DNA of 64,000 bases, from NCBI RefSeq assembly GCF_019801465.1, contig NZ_JAHVJA010000012.1, forward strand, positions 1 through 64,000, in the 5' to 3' direction. The stretch is from Leisingera daeponensis. GTDB taxonomy: Bacteria; Pseudomonadota; Alphaproteobacteria; Rhodobacterales; Rhodobacteraceae. Positions 16,308 through 25,041 of this stretch are shown here, in pieces. How positions within the stretch are numbered: position 1 is the first letter of the stretch; every line of letters starts with the position of its first letter. A program made the position numbers and the translations under genes. The notes under the pieces are model-generated. The model had not been told where the DNA came from. It made no database searches and was given only the letters and a program-made list of their open reading frames with translations.

Positions 16308-18497
16308 ATGGACCGCGCCCAGATCGTGCATCAGAACTTCCTGGACCGGGTTCAGGCAGGTGATTTTCCCTCCGGCGCCGGACCGAAGGGGCCGCTTGCG
16401 GCAACTGAAGCGGTATCCGTTTTCCGCGCACAGGTCCTGAGCCGCGCGCTGGATCTGGCCAGCCGGTCAATGCAGAAGGCGGGGGAGGGGTTCTATACTA
16501 TCGGCTCTTCAGGCCATGAGGGGATGGCCGCGGTCGCGCGCGCCCTGCGGCCATCCGATATGGCGTTTCTGCATTACCGCGATGCGGCGTTCCAGATCGC
16601 CCGCGCCGATCAGGTGCCGGGGCAGCGGATTGCCTGGGATATGCTGCTGTCCTTTGCCTGCTCCAGCGAAGATCCGACCTCTGGTGGGCGGCACAAGGTC
16701 TTGGGCTCCAAGGCGCTGATGATCCCGCCGCAAACTTCGACCATCGCCTCGCACCTGCCCAAGGCGGTGGGGGCGGCCTACTCCATCGGTGCCGCGAAAC
16801 GGCACCAGCCGGAACATCAGGTGCTGCCGGAGGATGCCATGGTCATGTGCTCCTTCGGGGATGCCTCGGCCAACCACTCCACCGCGCAGGGGGCGATCAA
16901 TACGGCGGGCTGGACCTCGGTGCAGTCGACGCCGCTGCCGCTGCTGTTTGTCTGCGAGGATAACGGCATCGGCATCTCGGTGAAGACGCCGAAAGGCTGG
17001 ATCGAGGCGTCGATGGCGCAGCGGCCCGGCATCCGGTATTTCAAGGCGGACGGACTGGATATTTACAACGCCTTTGCAGTGGCGCAGGAGGCGGCGGAGT
17101 ATGTGCGGACGCGCAAGAAGCCCGCGTTCCTGCACCTGCGCACGGTGCGTCTTTATGGCCATGCCGGGGCGGATGTGCCGACAACCTATATGGCCAAGGC
17201 CGAGGTGGAGGCGGATGAGGCCAATGATCCGCTGCTGCATTCGGTGCGGCTGCTGGATGAGGCGGGGGCACTGGGTCCGGAAGAGGCGCTGAAGATCTAC
17301 ACGGACACCTGCGCGCGGGTGGAGCGGATCCGGGCGGAAGCGGTGACGCGGCCGCATCTGAAAACCGCAGAAGATGTCGCGGCCAGCTTGATCCCGCCCA
17401 AGCGGGCATGTGCGCCGACCAACGGCCCCAGTGCCGAGGCGCGCGCCAAGGCATTCGGCAGCGACATGCGGGCGATGGAGGAGCCGCAGCCGATGTCGCG
17501 CCTCATCAACTGGGCACTGACCGACCTGATGCTGGAGCATCGCGGGATCGTCATGATGGGCGAGGATGTGGGCCGCAAGGGCGGGGTCTATGGTGTCAGC
17601 CAGAAGCTGCAGCAGCGGTTCGGGCCGGACCGGGTGATCGACACGCTGCTGGACGAGCAGTCGATCTTGGGACTGGCGATCGGCATGGGGCACAACGGGT
17701 TCCTGCCGATCCCGGAAATTCAGTTCCTTGCCTATCTGCACAACGCCGAGGACCAGCTGCGCGGCGAGGCGGCGACCCTGCCGTTTTTCTCGAACGGGCA
17801 GTTCTCCAACCCGATGGTGCTGCGGATCGCCGGACTGGGGTACCAGAAGGGCTTTGGCGGCCATTTCCACAATGACAACTCACTGGCCGTGCTGCGGGAT
17901 ATTCCGGGGATCGTGATTGCCTGCCCGTCGGACGGGGCAGAGGCGGCGATGATGATGCGCGAGGCCGTGCGGCTGGCGCGTGAGGAGCAGCGGGTGGTGG
18001 TTTTTGTCGAGCCTATCGCTCTCTATCCGATGCGGGATCTGCACGAGGCCAAGGATGGCGGCTGGATGCGGACCTACCCGTCGCCGGACCAGCGGATCAG
18101 CTTGGGGGAGGTTGGCGCGCATGGCGATGGCACCGATCTGGCCATCGTCACCTATGGCAACGGGCGGTATCTCTCCACCCAGGCACAAGCAGAGCTGGCC
18201 GTGCATGGCGTGAAGACCCGGATCGTCGATCTGCGCTGGCTCGCACCGTTGCCGGAGACGGCGCTGCTGGGGGCGGTCGAGGACTGCAAGAACGTGCTGA
18301 TCGTCGACGAATGCCGTGTCACCGGCAGCCAGTCGGAAGCGCTGATGGCGCTGTTTGCAGAGCAAAGCTATATCCCGACGGCCAGGATTGCAGCCACTGA
18401 TTGCTTCATTGCAACTGGCCCTGCTTATGGAGCTACGCTGCCGTCAAGGGACAGCATTGTTGGGGCCGCTTTGAAGCTGGCAGGAGGCAAGAAATGA
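16308..18497 (+). CDS. Fused alpha/beta E1 component of a 2-oxoacid dehydrogenase
   Basis: A 729-residue thiamine diphosphate enzyme with alpha and beta parts in one chain. The alpha part (about 1-365) has the TPP motif starting GDASANH at 184 and ending CEDN at 216-219. The beta part (about 395-729) starts MSRLINWALTDLMLEH and shows GEDVGRKGGVYG, DTLLDEQSILGLAIG and FGGHFHNDNS. It resembles branched-chain or acetoin-type E1. AAGGAGG lies four bases before the ATG. No E2 lipoyl acyltransferase or E3 gene is present nearby; instead a malonyltransferase-like gene overlaps its stop (ATGA). Substrate is unknown. Confidence 0.85.
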   Translation: MDRAQIVHQNFLDRVQAGDFPSGAGPKGPLAATEAVSVFRAQVLSRALDLASRSMQKAGEGFYTIGSSGHEGMAAVARALRPSDMAFLHYRDAAFQIARADQVPGQRIAWDMLLSFACSSEDPTSGGRHKVLGSKALMIPPQTSTIASHLPKAVGAAYSIGAAKRHQPEHQVLPEDAMVMCSFGDASANHSTAQGAINTAGWTSVQSTPLPLLFVCEDNGIGISVKTPKGWIEASMAQRPGIRYFKADGLDIYNAFAVAQEAAEYVRTRKKPAFLHLRTVRLYGHAGADVPTTYMAKAEVEADEANDPLLHSVRLLDEAGALGPEEALKIYTDTCARVERIRAEAVTRPHLKTAEDVAASLIPPKRACAPTNGPSAEARAKAFGSDMRAMEEPQPMSRLINWALTDLMLEHRGIVMMGEDVGRKGGVYGVSQKLQQRFGPDRVIDTLLDEQSILGLAIGMGHNGFLPIPEIQFLAYLHNAEDQLRGEAATLPFFSNGQFSNPMVLRIAGLGYQKGFGGHFHNDNSLAVLRDIPGIVIACPSDGAEAAMMMREAVRLAREEQRVVVFVEPIALYPMRDLHEAKDGGWMRTYPSPDQRISLGEVGAHGDGTDLAIVTYGNGRYLSTQAQAELAVHGVKTRIVDLRWLAPLPETALLGAVEDCKNVLIVDECRVTGSQSEALMALFAEQSYIPTARIAATDCFIATGPAYGATLPSRDSIVGAALKLAGGKK

Positions 18498-19528
18498 CCC
18501 GCACTGCTGTTTTGATCTGCCCGGGACGGGGTACTTACAACAAGGCGGAGCTGGGTTACCTGCATCGTCATCATACGGACAAAGCCGCACTGTTTGCGGG
18601 CTTTGACGCGCAGCGCCGGGATGCCGGGCAGGAAGAGGTAACGGCTCTGGACGGGGCTACCCGGTATTCTGTGTCGAAGTACTCCCGCGGAGATGTTGCC
18701 TCGCCGCTGATTTTTGCTTCGGCGCTGGCGGATGCGCAGTCGCTGGCCGAGGATATCGAGGTTGTTGCGGTAACCGGCAATTCGATGGGCTGGTATATTG
18801 CGCTGGCCGCAAGCGGGGCGCTGAGTGCGGCGGACGGGTTCAGGGTGGTGAACACCATGGGCACACTGATGCAGAAGCAGCTGATCGGCGGCCAGCTGGT
18901 CTATCCCTTTGCCGGGCCGGATTGGCAGGATGATCCCGCCCGCAAGGCGGAGCTGCTGGCGCTGGCAGCAGAGATCAATGCGCGCGAAGGGCATGACCTG
19001 GCGCTCTCGATCGATCTGGGCGGGCTGCTGGTGCTGGCCGGGAATGAGGCCGGGCTGACGGCGATTGAGGCGGCAGTGCCGGTGGTGGAGGAGCGTTTTC
19101 CGATGCGGCTGGCTAATCATGCGGCCTTTCACACGGCACTGCAGGCGCCGGTGGCGGCCGAGGGGCGCAAGCGGCTGGGGGCGGAGATGTTCACCCAGCC
19201 GGAGCTGCCGCTGATCGACGGGCGCGGGCAGATCTGGTGGCCAGGCGCGACGGACACACGGGCCCTTTGGGACTACACCTTGGGGCATCAGGTGGTGGAG
19301 GCCTATGATTTCACCCGCGCGGTGCAGAATGCGGCTTATGAGTTCGCGCCGGACCTGTTCATCGTGACCGGCCCCGGCACTACGCTGGGAGGCGCGGTGG
19401 CGCAATCGCTGGTTCTAGGCGGCTGGCAGGGTATGACCGGCAAGGAAACGTTCAAGGTTCGGCAGGCCAAAACGCCGATGCTGGTTTCAATGGGCGATGA
19501 TGCACAGCGCGGCCAAGCAACCGGCTGA
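18494..19528 (+). CDS. ACP S-malonyltransferase-like acyltransferase
   Basis: A 344-residue protein of the FabD acyltransferase fold. The nucleophile is Ser97 in TGNSMGWY (GxSxG), and the catalytic His is in NHAAFHTAL (about 205-216). The usual N-terminal Q motif is changed to VLICPGRGTY. It is translationally coupled to the E1 gene, with no acyl carrier protein, FabH or FabG around, so it is not the housekeeping fabD of a fab cluster. It may move an acyl group produced with E1 to a carrier protein or CoA; this is inference. Substrate selectivity (malonyl or other) cannot be told from the sequence. Confidence 0.75.
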   Translation: MTRTAVLICPGRGTYNKAELGYLHRHHTDKAALFAGFDAQRRDAGQEEVTALDGATRYSVSKYSRGDVASPLIFASALADAQSLAEDIEVVAVTGNSMGWYIALAASGALSAADGFRVVNTMGTLMQKQLIGGQLVYPFAGPDWQDDPARKAELLALAAEINAREGHDLALSIDLGGLLVLAGNEAGLTAIEAAVPVVEERFPMRLANHAAFHTALQAPVAAEGRKRLGAEMFTQPELPLIDGRGQIWWPGATDTRALWDYTLGHQVVEAYDFTRAVQNAAYEFAPDLFIVTGPGTTLGGAVAQSLVLGGWQGMTGKETFKVRQAKTPMLVSMGDDAQRGQATG

Positions 19529-19576
19529 TCCGAAAATGTTTAAGGCGTCCCTCACAGGAGGGCCAAAGGGCAGAGG

Positions 19577-21151
19577 CTATCCGGTGGCTGCCTGAGGTTT
19601 CTGCGCCGCTGGAATGGCGAAGCTCGCGACCGGCCGTGAGACATTGTGCAGGCTGATCTGCCCGAGGGAGAGAGCCTCGGACGGGTCGTTCACAATGTCG
19701 CTGCTGACTACAATTGCGTGGTTGACGGTTTTTCCGTAGTCGCCCAGACGGGCGGCGACATTGGCGGCCTGGCCGATCACCGTAAAATCCAGCCGTTCGC
19801 GCGAACCGATGTTGCCATAGGTGACCCGCCCATAGGCGATGCCGATTGCGGCCTCGCAGCGGTGGCCGTCTTCTTCCCGGGCGATCTCCTCCAGCCGGGC
19901 AACAATGGCGCGGGCGCTGTCCAAAGCCTGAGAGCGCGCTTGCTGCGGTTCGCTGCCGGCCGGAAACACCGCCAGCACAGCATCGCCGATGAACTTCAGG
20001 ACCTCGCCGCCATGATCATGCACAATGGTCGAGGCGGTTTCGAAAAACTGGTTCAGAAGCACGATATAGTCTTTCCGCCCCAGCTGCTCCTCCAGCCGGG
20101 TGGAGCCGCGCAGATCGCAGAACATGATGGCAGCATCGATTTCATCGCCGTCGCCGCGGCGGATTTCGCCGCCCAGAACCCGGGCGCCGGTGCGTTTGCC
20201 CACATAGGTTTCCAGAAGCGACCGGGCGTTTTCGCGCTGCATGAAGATTTCGTAGTAGCGGGCAATTACCCCTGAGCATTCGAAGGTAAGGCCTAGATTG
20301 GCGGTTGAGAAGCCTTCCGGGTGATCGCTGGTGAGCGTCAGCACATTGATGCGCCCGTCAGAAAACCGCAGCGGCATGGCGACATAGTCGGTGGCACCTT
20401 CTTTGCGCAAGTCCTCGAGAATCGGGAAAGCGTCGTCCGTGCAACAGCTGTCTAGCCTGTGCCGAACCCCGCCCAGCCCGTTTGAAACATGCCGCAGCGG
20501 GCTGTTCTGGTAGGCTGGGTGGTCGTGGATTTCATACGACGGGGCGTAGGTCGTGACCTCGCCCGTTCTTCTCTGCCAGATAAAGTTCTTGCCCGCGATC
20601 AGCGGGTGCAGAGACCAAGCCATGACCGAGAGGCGGGACAGGCAGATACCCTGCTCGACAAACTTTTCCGCCAGCGCGGCGGTCAGCTCTTCCGGCGTTG
20701 GCACTGTGAAGGCGTCCCGCAGCAGCCAGTCGATCACCGGGCCGGAGATATTCCCGTAGTCCGGCATCTCAACGGTGTTGCGGCCGTAGTCGAATTCAAC
20801 CCCGGCACCGGGCATGAACCCGATATAGCCGGAGATGGCAGACGCTTCAGGCAGGGCATCCTCATAGGCCCAGACGCCGTTCTCGACGGTCTCCCCGGGC
20901 AGCAGGATGTCGCGGTAGCTTGCGGTGCCCTTGAACGGGCAGAATGTCTGCAGCGGGGTATGGGCAGAGAGCGGAGCGGTTACGTCTTCTGCAGGGAAAT
21001 AGACCGCTGGGAGAAGCCGGGTTTCATACATCACCTTGGCGCGGCTGCTTTGTGCCAGAATGGTTCCGCCGCGCTGGGCAATGACCCGCCCCTTTAGCGG
21101 TTCTACGACAATCCCGTATCCCGGATTGCGGGTCTGCACCTGCGTATCCAT
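19577..21151 (-). CDS. DUF427 domain-class III adenylate cyclase fusion
   Basis: A 524-residue soluble protein. Residues about 12-110 form a DUF427-like domain (VVEPLKGRVIAQRGGTILAQ, then TFCPFKGTASYRDI). A middle region of about 150-310 looks like a GAF-type sensor preceding a short linker. The C-terminal class III cyclase domain spans about 335-510: metal-binding Asp346 in MFCDLRGSTR, Asp390 in LKFIGDAVLAVFP, and VIGQAANVAARL. Lys386 before the second Asp is typical of adenylate specificity. No membrane helix. Convergent with the acyltransferase gene. Second of three cyclases by type in this window. Confidence 0.82.
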   Translation of the reverse strand: MDTQVQTRNPGYGIVVEPLKGRVIAQRGGTILAQSSRAKVMYETRLLPAVYFPAEDVTAPLSAHTPLQTFCPFKGTASYRDILLPGETVENGVWAYEDALPEASAISGYIGFMPGAGVEFDYGRNTVEMPDYGNISGPVIDWLLRDAFTVPTPEELTAALAEKFVEQGICLSRLSVMAWSLHPLIAGKNFIWQRRTGEVTTYAPSYEIHDHPAYQNSPLRHVSNGLGGVRHRLDSCCTDDAFPILEDLRKEGATDYVAMPLRFSDGRINVLTLTSDHPEGFSTANLGLTFECSGVIARYYEIFMQRENARSLLETYVGKRTGARVLGGEIRRGDGDEIDAAIMFCDLRGSTRLEEQLGRKDYIVLLNQFFETASTIVHDHGGEVLKFIGDAVLAVFPAGSEPQQARSQALDSARAIVARLEEIAREEDGHRCEAAIGIAYGRVTYGNIGSRERLDFTVIGQAANVAARLGDYGKTVNHAIVVSSDIVNDPSEALSLGQISLHNVSRPVASFAIPAAQKPQAATG

Positions 21152-21290
21152 CCCTAAGATCCTTGTTCAAGGTGCCGGGCTAGCGGCGGCAACAGGACCG
21201 GCCGGCGCGGGCCGGTTCTGCATTATCTGGGGGATCGGGGCGGAAAATCCAGAGCCGGACACATGATGTTGAGCAAAACGGCGCGGCGGA

Positions 21291-21992
21291 TCAGACCATG
21301 CGGATCACGTCTTTGCTGATCGCCAGCACATAGCCGCGCTTGGCGATGTTCTTGACCAGCAGCTCGCTGACCATCTGGTTGCCCAGGGTGTCCCGAAGGC
21401 GTTTGATCCGGGTGGCGCCGGCGGCTTCCTCGCAATCCGCCGACGTGCGGCCTGAAATCACTGCCTCGATCTCGGCGCCGGACAGCACATCGTCGTCCAG
21501 TCTCGCCTCTGCGAGGACCGACAAGGTTTCCATTGCAGCCGGGGTGAGCTTGAACCCCATGTTGTTGAGGTAGACGGTGTTCTCGTCGCGGCTGATCAGC
21601 AGCTCGTTCACCTGAATGCCGGAGCGTTCGATCTGGGCCATGCGGCGGTTCAGCATGACCAGCATGCCCAGCACAGTCAAAGCCGCAACCATCATCGCAG
21701 TGGCAAAGACCAGCAGCACAAAGATCACCATCCGGTAGCTGGTCAGCGTGTCGGCAAAGGCGGTGCCGGATTGGGCCAGGATCTCCAGCAGTTTGATTTC
21801 GGCTTGGGCGGTCAGGTCGTTTTCGACAAACAGCCGCTCGACCCGGGCATTGAAGGCATTGGCATCGGGCAGCGTAAGCAGCAGCACAGTGCCGGCAATA
21901 ACCAGCAGGGCAACGATGGCGGCGATACCAAATGCAATGACCCGTCCGCCGGCGGCACGGGCTTCAGAAACGGAGATAGTAGGGTCCGGCAT
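21291..21992 (-). CDS. Membrane-anchored winged-helix protein
   Basis: A 233-residue protein with two membrane helices (about 18-40 and 88-114) flanking a short periplasmic loop, then a cytoplasmic C-terminal domain (about 125-233). The end, with RIKRLRDTLGNQMVSEL and AKRGYVLAI, resembles the recognition helix and wing of OmpR/ToxR-type DNA-binding domains. The order is reversed compared with ToxR/CadC, in which the DNA-binding part is N-terminal. GGAAGG supports the start. It overlaps by 29 bases the upstream gene for a 97-residue secreted protein, so they are likely co-expressed. Target genes are unknown. Confidence 0.65.
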   Translation of the reverse strand: MPDPTISVSEARAAGGRVIAFGIAAIVALLVIAGTVLLLTLPDANAFNARVERLFVENDLTAQAEIKLLEILAQSGTAFADTLTSYRMVIFVLLVFATAMMVAALTVLGMLVMLNRRMAQIERSGIQVNELLISRDENTVYLNNMGFKLTPAAMETLSVLAEARLDDDVLSGAEIEAVISGRTSADCEEAAGATRIKRLRDTLGNQMVSELLVKNIAKRGYVLAISKDVIRMV

Positions 21993-22257
21993 TGGCCTTC
22001 CTTTGCTGCAGGCCTTCGGGGCCGAAAACCGAAAGGACGTTCAGAAGCGTCCAGCCGTCAGGAGCAATGCGGGCCTGGATTTCACCTCGGGCGGCCTGCT
22101 TCTGGCAGTCACCGGACAGCTGAATCACACCATAGTGCAGGCGCAGCGGGTTGTCCTGCTTGGCCTTGTAATCGGCGTAGCAATCAGCGGCCTGAGCTGG
22201 CGCCGAGAATGCCAGAAGAGCAGCCGCAAGGGCGGGGATCAGAAGGGTCTGTTTCAT
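21964..22257 (-). CDS. Small secreted protein of unknown function
   Basis: A 97-residue protein with a signal peptide (MKQTLLIPALAAALLAFSAP, cleavage near AQA-AD). The mature part has two cysteines (DCYADYK and SGDCQKQ), which could form a disulfide, and ends QRKANAGPYYLRF. No known domain was recognised. Its 3' end overlaps the membrane winged-helix gene by 29 bases, so it may be a periplasmic partner of that protein; this is inference from gene order only. Confidence 0.7.
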   Translation of the reverse strand: MKQTLLIPALAAALLAFSAPAQAADCYADYKAKQDNPLRLHYGVIQLSGDCQKQAARGEIQARIAPDGWTLLNVLSVFGPEGLQQRKANAGPYYLRF

Positions 22258-22414
22258 GCGTGCATCCTGCGTCTGCGCTGCTTGAAATTCAATAACCGCA
22301 GGAGGTTGAGTGCGCTGATATCCGATAACAAGCTGCCGATATTGCCTGTCTGACGGGGACGGGGACAGGCTGGCGGCATCAAGTGTTCCGCATTTTCAAT
22401 AGAAAGGTCCCGTC

Positions 22415-22930
22415 ATGGCTCGTATTCAACGCCCCCAACCGCACCGGAAATTCATTGCAATGATTGTTGCTGCAGCAATTGCCATAACCGGTTTCTCTGC
22501 AGCGCCTGCCCGCGCCGACGACGATGTCGCGAAGATCCTTGGCGGTCTGGCGCTGCTTGGGATCTTGGGCGCGGCCATCAAGCATTCCCGGGACAAGGAC
22601 GACCACGCTGTGACACGCACCTACAGTCCGCCGCAGAACCACGCGCACGGCGGCCACCGGCACCATGGTCACAACCGCCACGGCGGTCACGTCAAACCGC
22701 TGCCGCAGTCCGTGCGCCGCTATGATTTGCCTGCGCAGTGCGTCCGCTACTACCCGCGGTACAGCACCAGCTATCCGCTGGCCGCAAAGCGCTGCCTGGA
22801 GCGCAACTACGGCTACACACACAAGCTGCCGAGCGCATGCAAGGTGACCTTCTGGAACGGCCAGCGCAACCGGACCGGCTTCAAACCCGGATGCCTGAAG
22901 CGGCATGGCTACCGGATGGTGAACCGCTGA
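22415..22930 (+). CDS. Secreted His-rich protein of unknown function
   Basis: A 171-residue protein with a signal peptide (hydrophobic 14-28, cleavage near ARA-DD). A Gly/Ala/Leu segment follows, then a histidine-rich stretch (about 75-92) with eight His in 17 residues, suggesting metal binding. The C-terminal part (about 100-170) has four cysteines spaced for two disulfides (AQCVRYY, KRCLERN, SACKVTF, PGCLKRH). Its gene stands alone: divergent from the 97-residue gene and closed by a strong terminator. No family was recognised with certainty. Confidence 0.75.
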   Translation: MARIQRPQPHRKFIAMIVAAAIAITGFSAAPARADDDVAKILGGLALLGILGAAIKHSRDKDDHAVTRTYSPPQNHAHGGHRHHGHNRHGGHVKPLPQSVRRYDLPAQCVRYYPRYSTSYPLAAKRCLERNYGYTHKLPSACKVTFWNGQRNRTGFKPGCLKRHGYRMVNR

Positions 22931-22962
22931 TCCGCACAGGGGGTTCGAGCAGCAGCAAACCT

Positions 22963-22986
22963 GGGGGGCTTCGGCCTCCCTTTTTT
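22963..22986 (+). terminator. Rho-independent terminator
   Basis: A GGGGGGC/GCCTCCC stem with a TTCG tetraloop (one G-T pair) is followed by six T. It closes the His-rich protein gene, 32 bases after its stop, and separates it from rnhB. Confidence 0.88.
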
Positions 22987-23028
22987 GTGCGGGTTGCATC
23001 CGGTGCGGGGATTGGGTTTGTCAGAGGC

Positions 23029-23646
23029 ATGATACAGCCCGATTACAATCTTGAAGCCGCTGCCCGTGACAACGGGTTCCTCAGAATTGCAGGTGTGGAC
23101 GAGGTAGGCCGGGGGCCGCTGGCTGGTCCGGTGACCGCCGCCGCGGTGGTTCTGGATGCCAGCGCAGTTCCTGAAGGTCTCAACGATTCGAAAAAACTCA
23201 GCTTGAAAAAACGCGAAGCGCTGGAGGTGGAAATCCTGTCCTCGGCCCAGACAGCGGTCGCCCATGCGACGGTGGAAGAGATTGATTCCCTGAACATTCT
23301 GCGCGCATCGCACCTGGCAATGGAGCGCGCAGTGGCAGCGCTGGACCCGCCGCCGGACTACCTGCTGATTGATGGCAACCTGATCCCCAATGGTCTGGCC
23401 CTGCCCGCGGCCGCGGTGGTGAAGGGGGATGCTATATCTGTGTCCATCGCGGCGGCCTCGATTTTGGCGAAACTGGCACGTGACAGGATCATGGTGGATT
23501 TGGCGCAACAGTTCCCGGGTTATGGCTGGGAGAAAAACGCAGGCTATCCCTCGAAACAGCACCGGGATGCGCTAGTTCAGCTGGGGGTAACCCCACATCA
23601 TCGGCGCTCATTCAAACCGATACACAATATCTTGTATCAAGAGTGA
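23029..23646 (+). CDS. rnhB: Ribonuclease HII
   Basis: A 205-residue enzyme that cuts RNA in RNA-DNA hybrids and removes misincorporated ribonucleotides. The active-site acids are in AGVDEVGRGPLAGPV (Asp24, Glu25) and LLIDGN; the DSKKLSLKKR segment and C-terminal HRRSFKP are typical. The ATG at 23029 is chosen because longer in-frame reading runs back through the terminator of the upstream gene. The neighbour downstream is ccrM, an arrangement common in alphaproteobacteria. Confidence 0.93.
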   Translation: MIQPDYNLEAAARDNGFLRIAGVDEVGRGPLAGPVTAAAVVLDASAVPEGLNDSKKLSLKKREALEVEILSSAQTAVAHATVEEIDSLNILRASHLAMERAVAALDPPPDYLLIDGNLIPNGLALPAAAVVKGDAISVSIAAASILAKLARDRIMVDLAQQFPGYGWEKNAGYPSKQHRDALVQLGVTPHHRRSFKPIHNILYQE

Positions 23647-23674
23647 ACCGTAAGGCGTTGTTGTAATAAACAAA

Positions 23675-23698
23675 TTGACCTCGAATCCGCGATGACTC
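23675..23698 (+). promoter_or_regulatory. Two GANTC sites in the ccrM promoter region
   Basis: GAATC at 23683-23687 and GACTC at 23694-23698 both match GANTC, the recognition sequence of the CcrM enzyme encoded 56 bases downstream. They follow TTGACC (23675-23680), which could serve as a -35 box, so both would lie between -35 and -10. In Caulobacter, two GANTC sites in the ccrM leader make its transcription sensitive to methylation. The same control here is inference; no clear CtrA box was seen. Confidence 0.55.
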
Positions 23699-23744
23699 AT
23701 CCTGTGGACAACCTAATGAGCGCAAAAATGCGCCGCGGTTATGA

Positions 23745-24857
<1,113 letters not shown>

Positions 24858-24928
24858 GGCCCGTAGGTCCTTCAGGTCTCGATAGGCTATTGCAGGCGCC
24901 TGCGCACCTAGCGCAGGCGCACACCTCG

Positions 24929-24955
24929 CCCCGCCTGGATCAGGCGGGGTTTTTT
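24929..24955 (+). terminator. Rho-independent terminator after ccrM
   Basis: CCCCGCCTG and CAGGCGGGG form a 9-bp perfect stem with a 3-base loop followed by six T. A second hairpin (GCGCCTGCGC with GCGCAGGCGC) lies just before it at about 24896-24920. Confidence 0.9.
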
Positions 24956-25041
24956 GCTTTTGGCGCTTGATGCGCTATTCCCTGTTCGAAGTCCGGCATT
25001 TATCTGAAGCCCTGAACCAGCCGGCGGGATAAGGGGACACC

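Noticed and set aside
16509-17870. 453-residue minus-strand open frame inside the E1 gene
   Set aside because: Arg/His-rich antisense frame within a certain gene.
21192-21221. ACCGGCC/GGCCGGT inverted repeat after the winged-helix gene
   Set aside because: GC-rich stem without T-run in a GC-rich genome; not strong enough as a terminator or operator.
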